From positions 1 to 11,705 of the forward strand of contig CAMLOB010000067.1 in NCBI GenBank assembly GCA_946481475.1: 11,705 nt of DNA, read 5' to 3'. Below the pieces are notes generated by a model that did no database searches, was not told the DNA's origin, and worked only from the letters and a program-made list of their open reading frames with translations. A program made the position numbers and the translations under genes. Below are positions 6,968 through 11,705 of the stretch, in pieces. How positions within the stretch are numbered: position 1 is the first letter of the stretch; every line of letters starts with the position of its first letter. The stretch is from an uncultured Chlorobiota bacterium (GTDB lineage Bacteria > Bacteroidota > Kapaibacteriia > OLB7).

Positions 6968-7744
6968 GTGAACATTCACGAATACATAGAATCGGGGAAC
7001 CTGGAACTCTACGCCATGGGAGCCCTGCCGCCGGATGAGGCAGCAGAGGTGGCCCGGGCCGTTGCCGCCTATCCGGAACTTCGTGAGGAGCTTGAGAAGA
7101 TCAGCCGGACGCTGGAGGAGATCGCACCGGTTGAGGGGCTTGATCCGCGCTCCGGACTGCGGGAAGAAATTCTTGCGGCTCTTCCTCCGCAAGAAGCTTC
7201 GATGACCGAACCATCGGTGATTCCATACCGGCCCGAGAGACCGTCCGGACGCTCCTATCTGCTGGCCGCTTCGTTCATCGGGTTGCTGATAAGCGTCGGA
7301 GCGGCCGTCTGGTTCTGGTCGCGGTGGATGGAGACGGAGGAAGAGCTGACCGAAAGTATCCGGATTCAGGAACAACTGGCCTCGGCAATCCATCAGGCCG
7401 AACAGGAGTTGCAGACGCTTCGCAACTATGACAACCGCGTCGTTCGGATGACCTCGACAGGAGAGGAGGCCGAAGCTTTTGCCGTCCTCTTCTGGAACCC
7501 GCAGACGCAGACCGTCTGGATCGACGCATCGAAGATGCCCCCGTTGCCGAAGGGAAAACAGTATCAGCTCTGGGCGATCGCCGGGGGAGATCCGGTCGAC
7601 GCCGGAGTTTTCGACGGCCGGACCGAACACCTGCAGGAGCTGAAGAGGGTGACCGAAGCCCACACCTTCGCCGTCACCGTCGAGCCGCGCGGCGGAAGCG
7701 AAACGCCGACGCTGGAGACGATGACCGTGAGCGGGCAGTTATAG
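6968..7744 (+). CDS. RskA-type membrane anti-sigma factor
   Basis: This is a 258-residue predicted anti-sigma factor with a GTG start at 6968. Residues 1-~75 are a helical anti-sigma domain (NLELYAMGALPPDEAAEVAR, then PELREELEKI), which would bind the sigma factor in the cytoplasm. The H-x3-C-x2-C zinc motif of ZAS-type factors is absent. A single membrane helix covers ~97-117 (SYLLAASFIGLLISVGAAVW). Residues ~122-155 are a likely coiled coil. The periplasmic part (~165-255) matches the RskA C-terminal domain: AFAVLFWNPQTQTVWID, GKQYQLWAIAGGDPVDAGVF and FAVTVEPRGGSETPT. In characterised relatives, such factors are released by regulated proteolysis; that is inferred here. The gene is 21 nt after the sigma factor and surely cotranscribed with it. 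The signal sensed is unknown. Confidence 0.92.
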   Translation: MNIHEYIESGNLELYAMGALPPDEAAEVARAVAAYPELREELEKISRTLEEIAPVEGLDPRSGLREEILAALPPQEASMTEPSVIPYRPERPSGRSYLLAASFIGLLISVGAAVWFWSRWMETEEELTESIRIQEQLASAIHQAEQELQTLRNYDNRVVRMTSTGEEAEAFAVLFWNPQTQTVWIDASKMPPLPKGKQYQLWAIAGGDPVDAGVFDGRTEHLQELKRVTEAHTFAVTVEPRGGSETPTLETMTVSGQL

Positions 7745-7833
7745 AGCATCTCTTCACGCACGAAGTTTCGCTCCCGCACCACTCATTGTTTCGCCTCCCC
7801 GATGAAATCCTGACCACTGCAATACATCAACGT

Positions 7834-8502
7834 ATGCCGCAACCGATCGATCTCAGCCACACGATTGAAGAAGGATTGATTACCTACAAAGGAATCCCCG
7901 CTCCGATTATCTGCGACTTCCTGAGTCGGGAAGCCTCGACGGAACATTATGCCGAGGGGGTCAGCTTCCAGATCGGAAAGATCGAGATGGCGGCAAACAC
8001 CGGCACATATGTCGATGTCCCCTTTCACCGTTATGCCGGGAAGGATGACCTGGCCGACATTGCCCTTCGGAAGCTGGCGAATCTGGACGCTCTCCTCTTT
8101 GATGCCGATCACACCATCATCGGTCCGGAACTCTTCGCCGGCAAGGATCTTCAGGGGAAAGCCGTGCTGATCCGAACCGGATGGGACCGGCACTGGCGGC
8201 AGGAGGAGTACTTCTCCGGAAACCATCCGTTCGTGACCGAAGAGGGGGCCGCTTACCTGCGGAATGCCGGTGCAACGCTCGTCGGCATCGATTCCTACAA
8301 CATCGACGACATTGCCGATCGCAGGCGGCCGGCACATTCGATACTGCTGGGAGCGGGCATTCCGATCGTCGAACACATGACGAATCTGGGAAGTCTGCCG
8401 CAATCCGGATTTACCTTCACGGCGGTTCCGCCGAAGATTCAGGGGATGGGATCGTTTCCGGTGCGGGCCTTTGCGATGATGGACGAAGAGACGGCTCGAT
8501 GA
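7834..8502 (+). CDS. Cyclase family protein (kynurenine formamidase fold) with variant metal motif
   Basis: This is a 222-residue protein of the cyclase/KynB-like superfamily, metal-dependent amide or ester hydrolases. The ATG start at 7834 (MPQPIDLSHTIEEG) matches the usual family N-terminus; an in-frame TTG at 7786 adds nothing conserved, and neither start has a good ribosome binding site. The canonical metal motif H-x-G-T-H-x-D-x-P-x-H is present as N55-T-G-T-Y59-V-D61-V-P-F-H65, so two of the metal-binding histidines are replaced. The other site residues appear kept: H168 in PAHSILLGAGI and E180 in PIVEHMTNL. GIDSYNIDDI (151-160) is also family-like. The substrate is not predictable, and tryptophan degradation should not be assumed because no kynurenine genes are nearby. 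It lies 89 nt after the anti-sigma gene on the same strand without a clear terminator between, so it may be read from that operon. Confidence 0.88.
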   Translation: MPQPIDLSHTIEEGLITYKGIPAPIICDFLSREASTEHYAEGVSFQIGKIEMAANTGTYVDVPFHRYAGKDDLADIALRKLANLDALLFDADHTIIGPELFAGKDLQGKAVLIRTGWDRHWRQEEYFSGNHPFVTEEGAAYLRNAGATLVGIDSYNIDDIADRRRPAHSILLGAGIPIVEHMTNLGSLPQSGFTFTAVPPKIQGMGSFPVRAFAMMDEETAR

Positions 8503-8604
8503 AAGGGTCCGATGACGTCAGTGCAAACGGGATACGGATGCCCCGGATGGGGAGGGATTGATCTCCGGTCTTCCCGTTCAAGGCCGTTCACCCGTTGCGG
8601 TGCA
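8503..8604. other. Convergent gap without a recognisable terminator
   Basis: Between the stops of the cyclase gene (+) and the pseudouridine synthase gene (-) I see only weak pairing (CCGGA/TCCGG, 5 bp) and a short repeat of CGTTCA. No strong hairpin with a T-tract is present, unlike the other gene ends in this window, so transcripts may overlap here or end by another route. Confidence 0.4.
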
Positions 8605-9675
8605 TCACGATCTCATCCCCTCCACTACCCGCTCCATATCCTCCGGCATCTCTGCAGTGAACTCCAGATATTCTCCGGTTCGCGGATGATGGAAGCCGAG
8701 CGTCCGGGCATGAAGGGCCTGGCGGTCGATCAGCTTCAGAACGGACCGGGCTCGCGATATCCAGTGGGAGCCGACGCCGTGCGGATGGTCGCCGCCGTAC
8801 GTGGCGTCGCCGATCAGCGGATGGCCGATATGTGCGCAGTGCACGCGAATCTGATGGGTTCGTCCTGTGGCAAGCCGAAGGGAAAGGAGTGTGGCGAAAT
8901 CGAACCGTTCAATCACCCGGTATCGCGTCAGAGCATATTTCCCGTCACGTTCGGAGACGGCAAATTTTTTCCGGTCGCGGGGATCGCGCGCAATGTTCCC
9001 CTCGATCTCCCCCTCATCCTCTTCGAGAACGCCCCAGGCGATCGCCCGGTATTCGCGTCGTATCGTCCGGTCGGCAAACTGCGCGCCGAGATGTGTCTTT
9101 GCCGGCATTGTTTTCGCCACCACCATCACGCCGCTCGTATCCTTGTCGAGCCGGTGGACGATACCGGGACGGACGGCGTTATAATCGAAGGGAAGAGCTG
9201 CAAGCATTATCTCCTCGCTCTCGGATTCCTCACCATCTTCCTCATCCTCCGTTTCCATCGGCGATGTCTCTCCGGCCTGAAGCAATCCGGCCCCCACGTG
9301 ATGAAGAACCGCGTTGACCAGCGTTCCCGTTCTGTTGCCGTAGCCCGGATGGGTCACCATGCCGACCGCTTTGTTCACCACAAGGAGATCATCATCCTCA
9401 TAGAGGATATCGAGAGGAATATCTTCGGGGATCAGTTCGATCGGCGGCGGCTTCATCAGTTCCAGTCGAACCAGATCGCCCGGCTTCACCTTGTAGTTCG
9501 CCTTGGTCGCATGTCCGTTCACGGTAACGGCTTCGGCTGTGCTCGCCTCCTGCACCTTGTTCCGCGTCGCTCCGGCAATCCTGCCGGTCAGCCAACGGTC
9601 GATCCGTTCCGGTTGCTGTCCCGGCTCCACCAGAATCTCCCGAACGGTCAGGACGCGCGCCGGCTCCTCAGTCAT
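8605..9675 (-). CDS. rluD: RluA-family 23S rRNA pseudouridine synthase, RluD-like
   Basis: This is a 356-residue enzyme that isomerises uridine to pseudouridine in rRNA. RluD makes the conserved modifications in helix 69 of 23S rRNA. Residues ~17-75 form an S4 RNA-binding domain (ERIDRWLTGRIAGATRN ... VKPGDLVRLEL). The catalytic core includes LYEDDDLLVVNKAVGMVTHP (91-110), HRLDKDTSG (174-182, catalytic Asp177) and GRTHQIRVH (271-279), then HPLIGDATYG and RQALHA. Between GTLVNAVLHH and RPGIVHR there is an extra segment (~128-167) with a strongly acidic run, METEDEEDGEESESEE, longer than in E. coli RluD. The start at ATG 9675 has an excellent ribosome binding site and overlaps the end of rdgB by 8 bp. 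The RluA-family call is certain; RluD rather than RluA or RluC is supported by the S4 domain and motifs but not proven. Confidence 0.93.
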   Translation of the reverse strand: MTEEPARVLTVREILVEPGQQPERIDRWLTGRIAGATRNKVQEASTAEAVTVNGHATKANYKVKPGDLVRLELMKPPPIELIPEDIPLDILYEDDDLLVVNKAVGMVTHPGYGNRTGTLVNAVLHHVGAGLLQAGETSPMETEDEEDGEESESEEIMLAALPFDYNAVRPGIVHRLDKDTSGVMVVAKTMPAKTHLGAQFADRTIRREYRAIAWGVLEEDEGEIEGNIARDPRDRKKFAVSERDGKYALTRYRVIERFDFATLLSLRLATGRTHQIRVHCAHIGHPLIGDATYGGDHPHGVGSHWISRARSVLKLIDRQALHARTLGFHHPRTGEYLEFTAEMPEDMERVVEGMRS

Positions 9676-10282
9676 TCGCCTCCTCCTTCTGCTCAGCCAC
9701 ATAGGAAGCCAGAACGGCGTGGAGCTCGCGCAACGCACGTCCGCGGTGACTGATCCGGTTCTTTTCCTCCGGGGTCATCTCGGCCAAAGTCTTCTCCGAT
9801 TCGTCCGGACGGAACAGGGGGTCGTAACCGAATCCCCCTTCTCCTCGCTTCTCCTCCGTGATCGCTCCTCTGACCTCCCCCTCGGCAAAGAGGGTACGGG
9901 CATTGTCGACATAGCAGAGGACCGTCCGGAACCGTGCGGCACGGTTATCCTCCCCCTTCAAAGCCTCAAGCAATGCATTGCAGTTGTCGTCGTAGGTCGC
10001 ATCCTCTCCCGCATAGCGAGCCGAGAGGACGCCGGGGGCGCCGTCGAGGGTATCAACCTCCAGACCGGTATCGTCGGCCAGCACAGGGAGGCCGGTGGCA
10101 TCGTGAATCTCCTTCGCCTTGATCCAGGCGTTCGCCTCAAGCGTCCTCCCGTCTTCCACCGGCTCCGGGAACTCTTCCCCGTACTCGGACAACGTCATGA
10201 CGGAGAGCGTGTTGAAATCGGCGAGGATCGCCCCGATCTCTTCGGCCTTGTGCCGATTGTTCGTTGCAAGAAGAATTTTCAT
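9668..10282 (-). CDS. rdgB: XTP/dITP pyrophosphatase (RdgB/HAM1 family)
   Basis: This is a 204-residue cytoplasmic house-cleaning enzyme that hydrolyses non-canonical purine nucleoside triphosphates (dITP, ITP, XTP) to the monophosphate and pyrophosphate, keeping them out of DNA and RNA. Hallmarks are the N-terminal LLATNNRHKAEEI (4-16), LADDTGLEVDTLDGAPGVLS (68-87, with the catalytic Asp at the AD-D pair 70/71) and SARYAG, FGYDPLF (151-157) and KNRISHRGRAL (174-184). The start at ATG 10282 matches the usual family N-terminus (MKILLATNN), although the 20 nt before it are pyrimidine-rich and show no Shine-Dalgarno. A possible longer version from 10372 adds 30 unconserved residues. The gene lies 102 nt after the protease gene and its end overlaps rluD. 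Confidence 0.95.
   Translation of the reverse strand: MKILLATNNRHKAEEIGAILADFNTLSVMTLSEYGEEFPEPVEDGRTLEANAWIKAKEIHDATGLPVLADDTGLEVDTLDGAPGVLSARYAGEDATYDDNCNALLEALKGEDNRAARFRTVLCYVDNARTLFAEGEVRGAITEEKRGEGGFGYDPLFRPDESEKTLAEMTPEEKNRISHRGRALRELHAVLASYVAEQKEEAND
9679..9688 (-). promoter_or_regulatory. Ribosome binding site of rluD inside rdgB
   Basis: The - strand reads AAGGAGGAGG, with the AAGGAGG core 6 nt before the rluD ATG at 9675. It is embedded in the codons for the charged C-terminal tail of the RdgB protein (QKEEAND). It fixes the rluD start against an in-frame upstream start at 9738 and fits translational coupling of the two genes. Confidence 0.88.
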
Positions 10283-10384
10283 AAGAGGAAGATAGAGAAG
10301 GTTCGGGAGTAGGCAATCGATTGACCCGGTACCGGAGGACAACAGAGAAGGGAAAACGAAAGAGAGGACCATGCAACCCGATTT

Positions 10385-11704
10385 CTATCGCGGCGGAGAA
10401 AGGAGCCGACGATACATCGTCGGTTGAAGAAGAATATTCCGGGCCGCCCTGTACTGGGCGTCGTTGTGAAGTGCCGTTGCAATCCCCTCTTCTCCCCGGG
10501 CATATCTTCCCCGTATCTCTTCCTCCAGCCTTTTCGCAATCTCTTTCCCTTCCCTGTCAAAGGCGGCTCTCTGATTTGCAATGAATTCATCCCGCAGTTC
10601 CTTCAGGAGTTGGGGAATCCGTCCATCGGTACCGGAGGGAAAACGCCCGGGGAGAGAATCGAGCAACGCCAGGGGACCATGGCGCTCTTCATAACGGACA
10701 AGCTCCTGAAGTCCGTAGTCCCGAAAATTCTGCAGCACACTCCCCTCCACCTTGAAGTCGGACGGAAGGGAATCGAGCGGGGCAGTTAAAAGGGAGGCGA
10801 AGGTGAAGAAGGCATTGATCCGTTCCAGATGGGGGATCAATGATTCCGTCGGAAAACGGGGAACGATCGTATCTGGCAGAATACCTTCTCCTCCACGCAC
10901 CCGACGTCCGTTCCGCGTCGTGAAATCCGGGAGAAGAGAATCCGGGATCACCCGTCGGATTCGGGGCTGAAGAAGATTGAGTCGCTGGATCGAGCGTCCC
11001 GACGGGGTGATATACCAGGCGGTCGTCAGCCGCAGCGACGCATCGAACGGGAGAATGCGGACCGACTGGACAAGTCCTTTGCCGAGCGTCGGTTCCCCCA
11101 CAACAATCCCCCGGTCATTATCCTGCACCGCTCCGGCCAGAATCTCCGATGCCGAGGCGGTCCCCCCGTTGACGAGCAACGCCAGCGGAACCTCCGGAAC
11201 CACCGGCCCCCGCTCGGTCACCCAGACCCCGTACTCGTTGGTATCCCGTCCCTCGATGATGACGATCGTATCTCCTTTCGGCAGCAGTGCATTGGCCCCC
11301 TCGATCACCTCCTCGAGTATCCCTCCGGAGTTGTCCCGCAGATCGACGATCACCCCGCGGATCTCATCAAGGTGATGCTCGTGGCGGGCCAGACGAAGCA
11401 GCTCGGTGCGGAACTCGTTTCCGGCATTCTCTCCGAAACGATCGAGTCGGATATAGATAATGCCGTCGTCGTCGATTCCGGCATAGCCGACACTGCGAAC
11501 ACGGATTCGTTCGCGGAGAAGATCGAACTGGAGAAGATCGGGAGCCCCCTCCCTGAGCACCGTCAGATGAACCGACGTTCCCCGCTCCCCTCTGAGTCGT
11601 TGATAGAACGTATCGACCGACGCCTCCGGAATCGGAACGTTATCGACGGCAAGAACCCGGTCGCCAAGCCGGAGACCGGAGCGGGCTGCACTGTACTCCC
11701 GATG
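10385..11704 (-). CDS. S41-family C-terminal processing protease (CtpA/Prc-like), N-terminus outside window
   Basis: The reading frame is open to the right edge; 439 residues are visible. A GTG at 11560 is internal, because the 48 codons before it encode the end of a PDZ domain (SGLRLGDRVLAVDNVPIPEA). The peptidase core follows: GIIYIRLDRFGENAG, GVIVDLRDNSGG, ALLVNGGTASASEILAGAVQ and GKGLVQS. The catalytic Ser is visible residue 184 (codon 11153-11155, NGGTASASE) and the general-base Lys is residue 209, exactly 25 residues later as in characterised CtpB and Prc. These are periplasmic serine proteases that cut near C-termini. After ITPSGRSIQ a tail of about 200 residues continues, with GGEGILPDTIVP then charged helices, much longer than in short CtpA enzymes. 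It is upstream of rdgB on the same strand and may be cotranscribed with it. The signal peptide cannot be checked. Confidence 0.94.
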   Translation of the reverse strand, partial: HREYSAARSGLRLGDRVLAVDNVPIPEASVDTFYQRLRGERGTSVHLTVLREGAPDLLQFDLLRERIRVRSVGYAGIDDDGIIYIRLDRFGENAGNEFRTELLRLARHEHHLDEIRGVIVDLRDNSGGILEEVIEGANALLPKGDTIVIIEGRDTNEYGVWVTERGPVVPEVPLALLVNGGTASASEILAGAVQDNDRGIVVGEPTLGKGLVQSVRILPFDASLRLTTAWYITPSGRSIQRLNLLQPRIRRVIPDSLLPDFTTRNGRRVRGGEGILPDTIVPRFPTESLIPHLERINAFFTFASLLTAPLDSLPSDFKVEGSVLQNFRDYGLQELVRYEERHGPLALLDSLPGRFPSGTDGRIPQLLKELRDEFIANQRAAFDREGKEIAKRLEEEIRGRYARGEEGIATALHNDAQYRAARNILLQPTMYRRLLSPPR

Positions 11705-11705
11705 C

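Noticed and set aside
6677..7663. A 328-residue open frame on the - strand over the sigma and anti-sigma genes
   Set aside because: It spans two well-supported + strand genes and their gap, with composition typical of an antisense shadow.
8512..9753. A 413-residue open frame on the + strand over rluD
   Set aside because: It is antisense to a clearly conserved RluA-family enzyme, is rich in Arg, His and Pro, and shows no domain. It is a coding shadow.
10326..10336. Palindrome CCGGTACCGG between the protease and rdgB genes
   Set aside because: It is short, and GGTACCGGAGG occurs again inside the protease gene near 10629, so it is not distinctive enough to call an operator.
10406..10423. Inverted repeat CCGACGAT-AC-ATCGTCGG near the 3' end of the S41 protease gene
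   Set aside because: It lies inside the coding sequence, has only a 2-nt loop and no T-tract, so it is not a credible terminator. It may be a chance palindrome.

Overview
This is an ordinary-looking chromosomal stretch (GC-rich, clearly above 50%) from a Gram-negative bacterium. Two secreted proteins end in what look like type IX secretion (T9SS) type A C-terminal sorting domains: the partial gene at the left edge and the DUF4331 protein. That trait is essentially confined to the Bacteroidota/Chlorobi (FCB) lineage. Together with the GC content and the S41/RdgB/RluD gene order, it suggests a relative of Kapabacteria, Ignavibacteria or Rhodothermia. That placement is an inference and was not tested. 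No tRNA, rRNA, CRISPR array, insertion sequence, phage gene or attachment site was seen.

Layout. (1) 3-1406 (+): C-terminal part of a large secreted beta-sandwich protein, closed by a perfect 38-bp palindromic terminator (1429-1466). (2) 1732-2403 (+): an AIM24-family protein with a strong ribosome binding site. It is separated from the convergent TPR gene by a hairpin that can terminate both strands (2418-2463). (3) 2509-6011 (-): a two-gene unit, a secreted DUF4331 protein followed by a TPR lipoprotein, with a large hairpin in the 122-nt gap between them. (4) 6012-6385: a divergent intergenic region containing an interrupted inverted repeat. (5) 6386-8502 (+): an ECF sigma factor, a zinc-motif-less RskA-type membrane anti-sigma factor, and a cyclase/kynurenine-formamidase-fold protein with an altered metal motif. 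(6) 8605 to the right edge (-): RluD-type pseudouridine synthase, RdgB-type XTP/dITP pyrophosphatase and an S41 C-terminal processing protease (N-terminus outside the window), transcribed in the order protease, rdgB, rluD. The rdgB and rluD genes overlap by 8 bp.

How the genes may work together. The ECF sigma/RskA pair lies back-to-back with the DUF4331-TPR pair, so a simple model is envelope signal to RskA, to the ECF factor, to control of its own operon and/or the divergent secreted DUF4331 and TPR lipoprotein. This module, of unknown physiological function, is the best candidate here for something undescribed. The protease, pyrophosphatase and pseudouridine synthase genes are housekeeping. 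I see no defence system, biosynthetic cluster or mobile element.
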